A DNA stretch of 5,352 bases from Alphaproteobacteria bacterium (lineage in GTDB: Bacteria > Pseudomonadota > Alphaproteobacteria > Sphingomonadales > Sphingomonadaceae). Made by a program: the position numbers and the translations under genes. The notes beneath the pieces were generated by a model. That model was not told the DNA's origin and searched no databases. It saw only the letters and a program-made list of their open reading frames with translations. The stretch covers positions 1 to 5,352 of the forward strand of contig JAQGLD010000430.1 in assembly GCA_028293055.1 (NCBI GenBank). Reading direction: 5' to 3'. Below are positions 1-5,352 of the stretch, in pieces. Every line of letters starts with the position of its first letter. Within the stretch, counting starts at the first letter, position 1.

Positions 1-332
1 ACCAGCTGGATCGTCCCGGAGCCGAGACCCTGCATCGCGAAGACGAAGTCGGCGAGGCCCGACCAGCGGGCGAGCGTCTCGCGGATCAGGCAGAGCGAGC
101 GGACGTCGAGCCGGTCGTGCACTCCGCCATAAGCTGCGGGCACCGCGTAGCGCAGCCACCCGCCGGCGGCGAGCTTGCGGACCAGCCGGCGACAGGCCGC
201 GTCGACATCTTCCTCCTCCGTCTCCTGCGAAAGCTCGGCCGCGCACCAGGCGTCGAGCGCAACCGCGAGGCTGCGGTGGCCGTCGTCGAAGAACGGCCAG
301 TCGAGAAAGCTGCGGTCGCGGAAGTCGGCCAA
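1..332 (-). CDS. Acyl-CoA dehydrogenase family protein, N-terminal part (runs off the left edge)
   Basis: About 110 residues of the N-terminus are visible; the rest lies beyond base 1. The reading frame begins at a TTG codon (332-330), one base after the stop of the upstream hydratase gene, with a GAGGGA ribosome-binding site 7 bases before it. No in-frame ATG lies between that site and residue 100, so TTG is the best start. The protein shows the acyl-CoA dehydrogenase N-terminal helical domain: an AAGGW segment (about residues 55-59), the VPAAYGG turn (64-70), a helix with RETLARW (84-90), and [11 protein letters not shown] (98-108), which matches the segment leading into the FAD/acyl-CoA pocket. 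The catalytic glutamate and FAD-binding C-terminal domain are outside the window. Family members oxidise acyl-CoA at C2-C3 and pass electrons to electron-transfer flavoprotein. As last visible gene of the operon, it probably acts on a ring-derived CoA ester. The family call is fairly sure; the substrate is inferred. Confidence 0.85.
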   Translation of the reverse strand, partial: MADFRDRSFLDWPFFDDGHRSLAVALDAWCAAELSQETEEEDVDAACRRLVRKLAAGGWLRYAVPAAYGGVHDRLDVRSLCLIRETLARWSGLADFVFAMQGLGSGTIQL

Positions 333-333
333 C

Positions 334-1143
334 TCAATTTCCCTCGAACAGGGGATGGCGTTTCTCGGCGAACGCCTCGAAGGCGCGGCGGAAGTCCGCG
401 GTCCGCATGCAGATCGCCTGGGCCTGCGCCTCCATCTCGATCGCGGTCTCGAGGCTCACCGCCCATTCCGTGTTGAGCTGGGTCTTGGTGATGCCGTGAG
501 CGAATGTCGGACCTCCCGCGAGTTCGGCGGCCAGCCCCCGGGCCTCGTCAAGCAGGGCCTCGGCGTCGACCAGCCGGTTGTGAAAGCCCCAGCGTTCGCC
601 TTCCTCGGCGTTCATCACCCGGCCGGTGAACAGCAATTCGCTCGCCCGGCCCTGGCCGATGATCCGCGGCAGGATCGCGCAGGCGCCCATGTCGCAGCCG
701 GCCAGCCCGACTCGCGTGAACAGGAAGGCGGTGCGGGTTCGCGGCGTCGCCAGCCGGATATCGCTCGCCATTGCGAGGATCGCTCCGGCGCCGACGCAGA
801 TTCCATCGAGCGCGGCGATGATCGGCTGAGGGCAGGCACGCATTGCCTTGACGAGGTCGCCGGTCATCCGGGTGAAGTCGAGCAGGCCGGTCATGTCCAT
901 CTCGGTCAGCGGTCCGATGATCTCGAAGACATCGCCGCCCGAGCTGAAATTCCCGCCGGCGCCAGCGATGACCACCGCCTTGACGTCGCGTGCGTAGACC
1001 AGGGCCCGGAAGGCATCACGAAGCTCGGCATAGCTTTCGAAGGTCAGCGGGTTCTTGCGCTCAGGCCGGTTGAGCGTGATCGTCGCGACTCCCTCGTCAA
1101 ACTCCCAGAGGAAATGATCGGGCCGGAAATCGGCTGGCTTCAC
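334..1143 (-). CDS. Crotonase-fold enoyl-CoA hydratase/isomerase family protein (269 aa)
   Basis: This is a full-length crotonase homologue. It starts at GTG (1143-1141), which overlaps the MarR stop as GTGA, with an AGGAG site (1156-1152) 8 bases upstream. The N-terminal strands contain [13 protein letters not shown] (19-31). The first oxyanion-hole segment is [10 protein letters not shown] (63-72) and the second is [15 protein letters not shown] (114-128). Alignment by eye to rat enoyl-CoA hydratase puts I122 and R144 at the two catalytic glutamates (E144, E164), so classical hydratase chemistry is doubtful. Instead D151, in LAGCDMGA, falls where dienoyl-CoA isomerase (D204) and 4-chlorobenzoyl-CoA dehalogenase (D145) keep a catalytic aspartate. 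The C-terminus ([22 protein letters not shown]) is the usual helical CoA-binding trimerisation region. Operon context suggests isomerisation, hydration or hydrolytic opening of a cyclohexene-carboxyl-CoA intermediate. The fold is certain; the exact reaction is not known. Confidence 0.9.
   Translation of the reverse strand: MKPADFRPDHFLWEFDEGVATITLNRPERKNPLTFESYAELRDAFRALVYARDVKAVVIAGAGGNFSSGGDVFEIIGPLTEMDMTGLLDFTRMTGDLVKAMRACPQPIIAALDGICVGAGAILAMASDIRLATPRTRTAFLFTRVGLAGCDMGACAILPRIIGQGRASELLFTGRVMNAEEGERWGFHNRLVDAEALLDEARGLAAELAGGPTFAHGITKTQLNTEWAVSLETAIEMEAQAQAICMRTADFRRAFEAFAEKRHPLFEGN
340..345 (-). promoter_or_regulatory. Ribosome-binding site of the acyl-CoA dehydrogenase gene
   Basis: GAGGGA on the minus strand lies inside the last codons of the crotonase gene, seven bases before the TTG at 332. 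It is the main evidence for that non-ATG start. Confidence 0.65.
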
Positions 1144-1634
1144 GTGCGTGTCTCCTGATCGGGATCATGGCGGGCGAGCGAGGCCTTGAGCGCTCCGAGC
1201 AGATCGTAAAGCCTGTCGCGATCGCCGACCGCAAGGTCGCCCAGCATCGCGTCGATCCACTGCCGGTGGACCTCGGCCATGTCGTCGAACAGGGCTTGCC
1301 CCGCCTCGGTCAGCCGGACCATCGCAGCGCGGCCGTCGCTCGGAACGCGGTGGATGTCGATCAGGCCGTCGCGCTTGAGGCCCCGGACGAGGCCGGTGAC
1401 ATTGCCGTTGGAGACGAGCAATTCGCGCGACAGAGCGGTCATCCGCATGCCTTCGGGATGGCGGTCGAGCGCGGCCATCACATCGAAGCGGGGCAATGTG
1501 ATCGGGAAGCGGGCTTCGAAGGCGCGGCGCAGCCGTTTCTCGATCATCGTCGTCAAGGACAGCATGCGCAGCCACAGCCGGACGCTGCCTCGATCGGCGA
1601 GCCCCGGCGTCCGGCGGAGCGCGACTCCGCTCAC
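1140..1634 (-). CDS. MarR-family transcriptional regulator (164 aa)
   Basis: This is a small winged helix-turn-helix protein. I place the start at GTG (1634-1632), overlapping the SDR stop as GTGA, with GAGG at 1642-1639 four bases before it. The frame stays open upstream to an ATG at 1697, but that stretch is SDR coding sequence. The ATG at 1565 would cut into helix 1 ([19 protein letters not shown], about 17-35), which this family keeps. [12 protein letters not shown] (45-56) leads into the DNA-binding domain (about 63-112): [27 protein letters not shown], then the wing [13 protein letters not shown] with the signature DGRA (100-103). C-terminal helices (about 113-150) would complete the dimer interface. 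MarR proteins bind palindromes as dimers and usually release DNA when a phenolic or aryl-CoA ligand binds. Its place inside the operon and the 22-bp palindrome at 4721-4742 suggest that it controls both divergent units and itself. The ligand is inferred to be the aryl-CoA or its acid. Confidence 0.9.
   Translation of the reverse strand: MSGVALRRTPGLADRGSVRLWLRMLSLTTMIEKRLRRAFEARFPITLPRFDVMAALDRHPEGMRMTALSRELLVSNGNVTGLVRGLKRDGLIDIHRVPSDGRAAMVRLTEAGQALFDDMAEVHRQWIDAMLGDLAVGDRDRLYDLLGALKASLARHDPDQETRT
1152..1157 (-). promoter_or_regulatory. Ribosome-binding site of the crotonase gene
   Basis: CAGGAG reads on the minus strand 8 bases before the GTG at 1143. It lies inside the last codons of the MarR gene and supports GTG as the true start, with the GTGA overlap coupling translation of the two genes. 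Confidence 0.7.
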
Positions 1635-2410
1635 ATCACCTCGCCGCCGGCGACCGCGATCGCCTGGCCGGTCACCGACCGGCTTTCCGGAAGGCAAAGC
1701 CAGAGCACCGCGTCGGCGACCTCATCCGGAGTCACCAGCCGCCCCTGCGGATTGAATCGTTCGAGATCGGCGCGAGCTGCCTGCGCCGATCGGCCGGTCC
1801 TGGACGCGATCGTGTCGATCGACCGGGCGACCAGGTCGGTGTCGGTGAAGCCGGGGCAGACCGCGTTGACCGTGATCCCGGTCCGGGCAAGCTCGAGCGC
1901 GAGCGCCCGGGTAAAGCCGATCGCGCCATGCTTTGCGGCCGAATAAGCGACGGCATAGGCATAACCCTTCAGCCCGGCCGTGCTGGCGATGGTGACGATC
2001 CGTCCCGCCGTCGCGGCGCGAAGATCCGGAAGTGCCGCGTGACTCATGTGGAAGAGGCCGTCGAGATTGACCCCGATCGTCCGCCGCCAGGATTCGGGAC
2101 CGATCTCCTCGAATTTCATGCTGTCGGCCGAGCCGGCATTGTTGACCAGGATGGTGACCGGCCCCCGTTCGGCCCGAGCGCGCTCCACCGCCGCCTGCGC
2201 CTGCGCTGGATCGCTGACATCGGCCTGGATCGCACCGGAGCCGCCAAGCTCCGCGGCTAGCGCGGCGATCGGCTCGCCGCGGCGGCCGACCAGGGTGAGC
2301 GAAGCGCCCTCCGCCGCGAGGCGGCGGGCGATCGCAGCGCCGATTCCCGATCCGCCGCCGGTGACCAGGGCATGACGGCCTTCGAGCCTGTTCATGGCCG
2401 GATCGTTCAT
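1631..2410 (-). CDS. Short-chain dehydrogenase/reductase, probable hydroxyacyl-CoA dehydrogenase (259 aa)
   Basis: This is a classical SDR of usual length. The cofactor loop TGGGSGIG is at 17-24, the NNAG motif at 90-93, the active-site asparagine at N115, the catalytic serine at S143 (TIAS), and YSAAK gives Y156 and K160. A PGF motif (186-188) follows the active site. After the second strand the sequence is VGRR (41-44) with no acidic residue, which usually favours NADP(H) over NAD(H). The start chosen is ATG at 2410-2408, overlapping the monooxygenase stop as ATGA. A second ATG five codons later (2395) is also possible, and neither has a clear Shine-Dalgarno site, so translation probably depends on coupling. 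The frame runs open upstream to 2875, but that part is monooxygenase DNA in another frame. In this pathway it would oxidise or reduce a hydroxy/oxo group on the ring-derived CoA ester. The family is certain; the substrate is inferred. Confidence 0.92.
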   Translation of the reverse strand: MNDPAMNRLEGRHALVTGGGSGIGAAIARRLAAEGASLTLVGRRGEPIAALAAELGGSGAIQADVSDPAQAQAAVERARAERGPVTILVNNAGSADSMKFEEIGPESWRRTIGVNLDGLFHMSHAALPDLRAATAGRIVTIASTAGLKGYAYAVAYSAAKHGAIGFTRALALELARTGITVNAVCPGFTDTDLVARSIDTIASRTGRSAQAARADLERFNPQGRLVTPDEVADAVLWLCLPESRSVTGQAIAVAGGEVM

Positions 2411-4710
2411 GGCTTGAGTATCGCTGCGCTCTCGGCAGCGCGCTTGAGGTTGCGCGCGAGCTGCTCCTGGCCTGCGAGATAGGGCGGCGGCACATGGACG
2501 CCGCGATAATCCTGCAGCGCCGCCGCCCGCAAAGTCCACATCGGATCGATCAGATGCGGACGGGCGAGCGCCACGAGATCGGCGCGGCCGGCGGCGAGGA
2601 TCGAATTGGCATGGTCGGTCTCGAAAATATTGCCGACCGCCATGGTCGAGACTCGCGCCTCGTTGCGGATCCGGTCGGAGAAAGGCGTCTGGAACATGCG
2701 GCCGTAAACCGGACGCGCCTCCGCCCAGGTCTGGCCGGCCGAGACATCGATCAGGTCGGCGCCCTCGCGGCTGAATGCTTCGGCGATCCGCACCGCCTCG
2801 CCGGGAGTCACGCCCGAATCCCCGACCCAGTCGGTCGCCGAGATTCGCACCGACATCGGCCGCTCCGCGGGCCATGCCGCGCGCATCGCCCGGAAGACTT
2901 CGAGCGGAAAGCGCAGCCGGTTCTCGAGGCTTCCGCCATATTCGTCGTCGCGCTTGTTCTGCAGCGGAGTGATGAAGCTCGACAGCAGATAGCCGTGGGC
3001 GGCGTGGAGCTCGACCATGTCGAACCCGGCCTCCACCCCCATCAGGGTCGCGGCGACGAACTGGTCGCGCACTTCGTCCATTTCGACGCGAGTCATCGGC
3101 CGCGGCCGGGCATTATTTTCGGACCAGGGCACGTCCGAGGCTGCGATCAACGGCCAATTGCCGTGGTCGAGCGGCTCGTCCATCCCCTCCCAGCCCAATC
3201 GGGTCGAGCCCTTGGCGCCCGAATGGCCGAGCTGCAGGCAGAACCGCGCCCGGCTGTTGGCATGGACGAAGTCGACGATACGCCGCCAGGCCGCGACATG
3301 CCCGGCCGCATACATTCCGGTGCAGCCCGGTGTGATCCGGCCGGTCGGCGAGACGCAGGTCATCTCGGTGAAAACCAGGCCTGCGCCGCCCTGGGCGCGA
3401 GCGCCGTAATGGACGAGATGGAAGTCGCCGGGCGTGCCGCCCTCGGCCGAATAGGTCGCCATCGGCGAAACGACGATCCGGTTCTCCAGCGTCATTTCCC
3501 GCATCCTGAACGGAGCGAACATCGGCGGGGGAGTGCGGACGAGCGGGTCGGCGCCCGATTTCGTCCAGAACCAGCTTTCTACCTCGCCGAGCCACAGCGG
3601 ATCGCGCAGGCGCAGATTCTCGTGGCTGATCCGCTGGCTGCGGGTGAGCAGGGAATAAGCGAACTGGACCGGCTCGAACTCGAGATAGAGATCGAGCGTC
3701 TCGAACCATTCGGTCGAGTTGCGCGCCGAATTCTGCAGCTTGAGCACTTCGACGCTGCGCTCGGCCTGATATTCGGCAAGCGCCCGGCCACGGTCGAGAC
3801 CCGGGCGGTTGAGCACCTCCGCCAGCTTGATCGCATCTTCCAGCGCGAGCTTGGTCCCGGATCCGATCGAAAAATGCGCGGTGTGGGCAGCGTCGCCGAG
3901 CAGGATCAATTTGCCATGGGACCAATGCTCGCAGAGGATCCGGCGGAAGTTGAGCCATGCGGCCGGTCCGGCGAGATGGGTGGCGTTCGACACCAGCGCA
4001 TTGCCGTCGAGATGGCTGGCGAAGATTCGCTCGCACAGAGCGATCGCATCGTCCTGGCCCATGCGATCGAAGCCGAGCCCGCGCCACGTCCCCTCCGAAC
4101 ATTCGACGATGAACGTCGAGAAGTCCTCGTCGAACTTGTAGGCGTGGGCCCAGATCCAGCCCGCCTCGCTCTTCTCGAATGCGAAGGTGAAGGCGTCGAA
4201 CGCCTTTGCGGTGCCGAGCCAGACGAACTTGTTGGGGCGGATCTGGATATCGACTCCGAAATGCTCGGAATAACGGTCGCGCATTCGCGAATTGGCGCCG
4301 TCCGAAGCGATCACCAGGTCGTAATCCTGCCAGGAGTCGAGATCGGGATCGCATTCATGCTCGAAACGGAGATCGACACCGAGCTCGAGCGCGCGCTGCT
4401 GGAGGATGTGGAGCAGCCGCTTGCGGCCGATGCCGATGAAGCCGTGGCCCGACGAGCGCAGGGTCTCGCCACGGACGTGCACCTCGATATCGTCCCAATG
4501 CGCGAATTCGCCGGCGATGATTGCTGCGCTCACCGGATCGTTGGCGGCGAGATTCTCGACGGTCTGGTCCGAGAAGACGACGCCCCAGCCGAACGTGTCA
4601 CCGGCGCGGTTGCGCTCGAACACCGCGATCTCGTGGCTCGGATCGCGCAGCTTCATCGAGATCGCGAAATAGAGTCCGGCCGGCCCGCCGCCGAGACACG
4701 CAATCCGCAT
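2407..4710 (-). CDS. Bifunctional aryl-CoA monooxygenase/reductase, 2-aminobenzoyl-CoA monooxygenase/reductase type (767 aa)
   Basis: This is a two-domain flavoprotein. Residues 1 to about 380 are a group A FAD hydroxylase: dinucleotide-binding GGGPAG (7-12), the DG motif in ASDGAN (135-140), and the GD motif in [16 protein letters not shown] (270-285). Residues about 395-767 are an old-yellow-enzyme barrel binding [14 protein letters not shown] (411-421), LQLGHSG (492-498), the substrate-binding pair H569/H572 with Y574 in [18 protein letters not shown] (591-598), and the phosphate-binding end [13 protein letters not shown] (708-720). This fusion is the architecture of 2-aminobenzoyl-CoA monooxygenase/reductase from Azoarcus evansii. 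That cytoplasmic enzyme uses O2 and NAD(P)H to hydroxylate C5 of anthraniloyl-CoA, then reduces the ring to a non-aromatic oxo-cyclohexene-carboxyl-CoA. Database names often read salicylyl-CoA 5-hydroxylase/oxidoreductase, so salicylyl-CoA is the main alternative substrate. The ATG has GGAGGAG three bases upstream. First gene of the operon. Confidence 0.93.
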   Translation of the reverse strand: MRIACLGGGPAGLYFAISMKLRDPSHEIAVFERNRAGDTFGWGVVFSDQTVENLAANDPVSAAIIAGEFAHWDDIEVHVRGETLRSSGHGFIGIGRKRLLHILQQRALELGVDLRFEHECDPDLDSWQDYDLVIASDGANSRMRDRYSEHFGVDIQIRPNKFVWLGTAKAFDAFTFAFEKSEAGWIWAHAYKFDEDFSTFIVECSEGTWRGLGFDRMGQDDAIALCERIFASHLDGNALVSNATHLAGPAAWLNFRRILCEHWSHGKLILLGDAAHTAHFSIGSGTKLALEDAIKLAEVLNRPGLDRGRALAEYQAERSVEVLKLQNSARNSTEWFETLDLYLEFEPVQFAYSLLTRSQRISHENLRLRDPLWLGEVESWFWTKSGADPLVRTPPPMFAPFRMREMTLENRIVVSPMATYSAEGGTPGDFHLVHYGARAQGGAGLVFTEMTCVSPTGRITPGCTGMYAAGHVAAWRRIVDFVHANSRARFCLQLGHSGAKGSTRLGWEGMDEPLDHGNWPLIAASDVPWSENNARPRPMTRVEMDEVRDQFVAATLMGVEAGFDMVELHAAHGYLLSSFITPLQNKRDDEYGGSLENRLRFPLEVFRAMRAAWPAERPMSVRISATDWVGDSGVTPGEAVRIAEAFSREGADLIDVSAGQTWAEARPVYGRMFQTPFSDRIRNEARVSTMAVGNIFETDHANSILAAGRADLVALARPHLIDPMWTLRAAALQDYRGVHVPPPYLAGQEQLARNLKRAAESAAILKP

Positions 4711-4739
4711 CGACTCCTCCGATAGTTTAGGCCTAAACT
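4710..4739 (+). promoter_or_regulatory. Candidate promoter of the ligase gene
   Basis: On the plus strand, TCGACT (4710-4715) and TAAACT (4734-4739), 18 bases apart, each match four of six sigma-70 consensus bases. Transcription would start near 4746, leaving a leader of about 64 bases before the ligase TTG. The -10 is inside the palindrome, and the -35 overlaps the start codon and ribosome site of the divergent monooxygenase gene. Tentative. Confidence 0.3.
4714..4720 (-). promoter_or_regulatory. Ribosome-binding site of the monooxygenase/reductase gene
   Basis: GGAGGAG on the minus strand lies three bases before the ATG at 4710; its GGAGG core is five bases away. It directly abuts the palindrome at 4721-4742, so the operator ends where the ribosome site begins. 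Confidence 0.8.
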
Positions 4740-4742
4740 ATC
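4721..4742. promoter_or_regulatory. Perfect 22-bp palindrome, probable MarR operator
   Basis: Two 11-base arms, GATAGTTTAGG and its exact reverse complement, meet without a spacer at 4731/4732. The site is AT-rich in a GC-rich window and sits between the divergent monooxygenase and ligase genes. Size, symmetry and position match operators of MarR-family dimers, and a MarR gene lies in the downstream operon. It ends 10 bp before the monooxygenase start codon and overlaps the candidate -10 elements on both strands, so binding would block both units. The palindrome is seen directly; the binding protein is inferred. Confidence 0.8.
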
Positions 4743-4762
4743 ACGCGTGAGCGCCCCGGCAA
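4735..4762 (-). promoter_or_regulatory. Candidate promoter of the monooxygenase operon
   Basis: On the minus strand, TTGCCG (4762-4757) could be a -35 box (four of six consensus bases), followed after 16 bases by TAGTTT (4740-4735), a weak -10 (three of six). Transcription would start near 4728, giving a leader of about 18 bases that still includes the ribosome-binding site. The -10 lies inside the palindrome. This is judged by eye only and the match is weak. Confidence 0.3.
4741..4750. repeat. 10-bp palindrome TCACGCGTGA next to the operator
   Basis: A perfect 10-base palindrome shares its first two bases with the end of the 22-bp palindrome; the two centres are 14 bp apart. It lies between the candidate -35 and -10 of the monooxygenase promoter. 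It could be a second protein site or chance. Confidence 0.4.
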
Positions 4763-4779
4763 GCCCGCATGCCGGCAAG
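4756..4779. repeat. Short inverted and direct repeats in the predicted ligase leader
   Basis: CCGGCA (4756-4761) and TGCCGG (4770-4775) can pair as a 6-bp stem with an 8-base loop. In addition, CCGGCAAG occurs twice in the same direction (4756-4763 and 4772-4779), 16 bp apart. On the minus strand the first copy supplies the candidate -35 of the monooxygenase operon. There is no U-tract after the stem, so it is not a terminator. Function unknown. Confidence 0.3.
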
Positions 4780-4795
4780 GCGCGGACCGGAGCGC

Positions 4796-4803
4796 GAGGA
4801 GGG
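4796..4803 (+). promoter_or_regulatory. Ribosome-binding site of the ligase gene
   Basis: GAGGAGGG lies six bases before the TTG at 4810. It decides the start in favour of TTG over an in-frame GTG at 4747, which has no such site upstream. Confidence 0.8.
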
Positions 4804-4809
4804 CGGCCA

Positions 4810-5352
4810 TTGACCGACCGGAAGGCTGACACATTCGTCGTCGATCGGCTCCCGGCCAAGGACGCGCAGCCCGATTTCCGCTTCGACCTTCCCGAGCTCG
4901 CTTACCCCGAACGGCTCAACGCAGCAGTGGAGCTGCTCGACCGGGCGGTCGAGGAAGGCCATGGCGACAGGATCGCCGTCCGGGGTGATTTGCGCACCTG
5001 GACCTATTCCGAAATAAAGTCGCTCTCCGACCGGATCGCGCGCCTGCTCGTCGAAGAGGAGAGACTCGCGCCAGGCAATCGCGTGCTGCTGCGCGGGGCG
5101 AACAGCGCCTTCCTCTACGCGGCCTGGTTCGGAGTGCTCAAGGCCGGCGGAGTGGTCGTCGCAACCATGCCGATGCTCCGCGCCCGAGAGCTCGCGACCA
5201 TACTCGACCGGGCGGAGATCAGCCACGCGATCGTTGACCGCGCAACCCTCGGCGATTTCGAGAAGGCGGCGCTGGAAAGCGGAAGCCTGCGCGCCTGGCT
5301 GGTCTACGACGGCGACAGTGGCGATGGGCCGATCGAGACTCGGCTGGGCGCA
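4810..5352 (+). CDS. 2-aminobenzoate/benzoate-CoA ligase, N-terminal part (runs off the right edge)
   Basis: The first 181 codons of an adenylate-forming (ANL) aryl-CoA ligase are visible; family members are usually a little over 500 aa. Such enzymes use ATP and CoA to turn an aromatic acid into its thioester through an acyl-adenylate. The N-terminus resembles the benzoate-CoA ligase group: FDLPELAYPERLNAAVELLDRAV (25-47), GDRIAVRG (52-59), TWTYSEI (63-69), PGNRVLLRGAN (88-98), and VLKAGGVVVATMPMLRARELATIL (109-132). The last stretch, with MPMLRARELATIL, is what I recall from 2-aminobenzoate-CoA ligases. The ATP-binding loop and the C-terminal lysine are outside the window. The start is TTG, set by a strong ribosome site. 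Divergent pairing with the monooxygenase/reductase, sharing a probable MarR operator, argues that it makes that enzyme's CoA substrate. Benzoate or salicylate as substrate cannot be excluded. Confidence 0.88.
   Translation, partial: MTDRKADTFVVDRLPAKDAQPDFRFDLPELAYPERLNAAVELLDRAVEEGHGDRIAVRGDLRTWTYSEIKSLSDRIARLLVEEERLAPGNRVLLRGANSAFLYAAWFGVLKAGGVVVATMPMLRARELATILDRAEISHAIVDRATLGDFEKAALESGSLRAWLVYDGDSGDGPIETRLGA

Noticed and set aside
86..466. 126-codon open frame on the minus strand across the crotonase/acyl-CoA dehydrogenase junction
   Set aside because: It is Arg/Ser/Pro-rich and out of frame with both real genes; the junction is explained by the crotonase stop and the TTG start at 332.
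175..1158. 327-codon open frame on the plus strand opposite the crotonase gene
   Set aside because: It is a shadow of the crotonase gene; no domain can be recognised and it would run against the operon.
1635..1697. Longer MarR start at ATG 1697
   Set aside because: The added 21 residues are Arg/Gly-rich translation of the SDR 3' end in another frame; the GTG at 1634 gives a normal MarR length and a GTGA overlap.
2411..2875. Upstream extension of the SDR frame (about 155 codons)
   Set aside because: It lies inside the monooxygenase/reductase gene in another frame, is rich in Arg/Gly/Ala without motifs, and a normal SDR begins at the ATG overlapping the monooxygenase stop.
2494..4725. 743-codon open frame on the plus strand opposite the monooxygenase/reductase gene
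   Set aside because: It mirrors a clearly conserved two-domain enzyme, its translation shows no recognisable domain, and long antisense frames are expected in GC-rich coding DNA.
4747..4809. Earlier in-frame GTG start for the ligase
   Set aside because: It would add 21 low-complexity residues and has no ribosome-binding site upstream, whereas the TTG at 4810 has GAGGAGGG at ideal spacing.
4741..5226. 161-codon open frame on the minus strand opposite the ligase gene and control region
   Set aside because: It overlaps the strongly recognisable ligase N-terminus and the operator region; no motif is visible.

Overview
The window holds most of a catabolic locus for a 2-aminobenzoyl-CoA (anthraniloyl-CoA) type pathway, arranged as two divergent transcription units around a short control region at about 4711-4809. 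The DNA is GC-rich, and both strands carry long spurious reading frames, as such DNA usually does. Gene families, codon use and the frequent GTG/TTG starts fit a high-GC proteobacterium. I would guess an alphaproteobacterium, perhaps a sphingomonad, but nothing in the window fixes the taxon.

Minus strand, read from right to left: a fused FAD-monooxygenase/old-yellow-enzyme protein of 767 aa (2407-4710), a short-chain dehydrogenase (1631-2410), a MarR-family regulator (1140-1634), a crotonase-fold enoyl-CoA hydratase/isomerase homologue (334-1143), and the N-terminus of an acyl-CoA dehydrogenase that runs off the left edge (1-332). The first three junctions are 4-bp stop/start overlaps (ATGA, GTGA, GTGA) and the fourth is a single-base gap, so this is almost certainly one translationally coupled operon. 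Plus strand: the first 181 codons of a benzoate/2-aminobenzoate-CoA ligase (4810-5352), running off the right edge.

Proposed joint role, from family knowledge: the ligase activates an ortho-substituted benzoate (most likely anthranilate) to its CoA thioester. The bifunctional flavoprotein then hydroxylates and reduces the ring, and the crotonase homologue, dehydrogenase and acyl-CoA dehydrogenase carry the non-aromatic CoA ester through beta-oxidation-like steps. The MarR protein, encoded inside the operon, probably controls both units through a perfect 22-bp palindrome at 4721-4742, 10 bp upstream of the monooxygenase start codon.

The pathway type is known (described in Azoarcus evansii), so the system as a whole is not new. 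The points worth a second look are the operator and its overlap with both candidate promoters, the unusual active site of the crotonase homologue, and the substrate of the monooxygenase. No RNA genes, mobile elements, CRISPR arrays or terminators were seen. The only non-coding stretch is the roughly 100-bp divergent control region.
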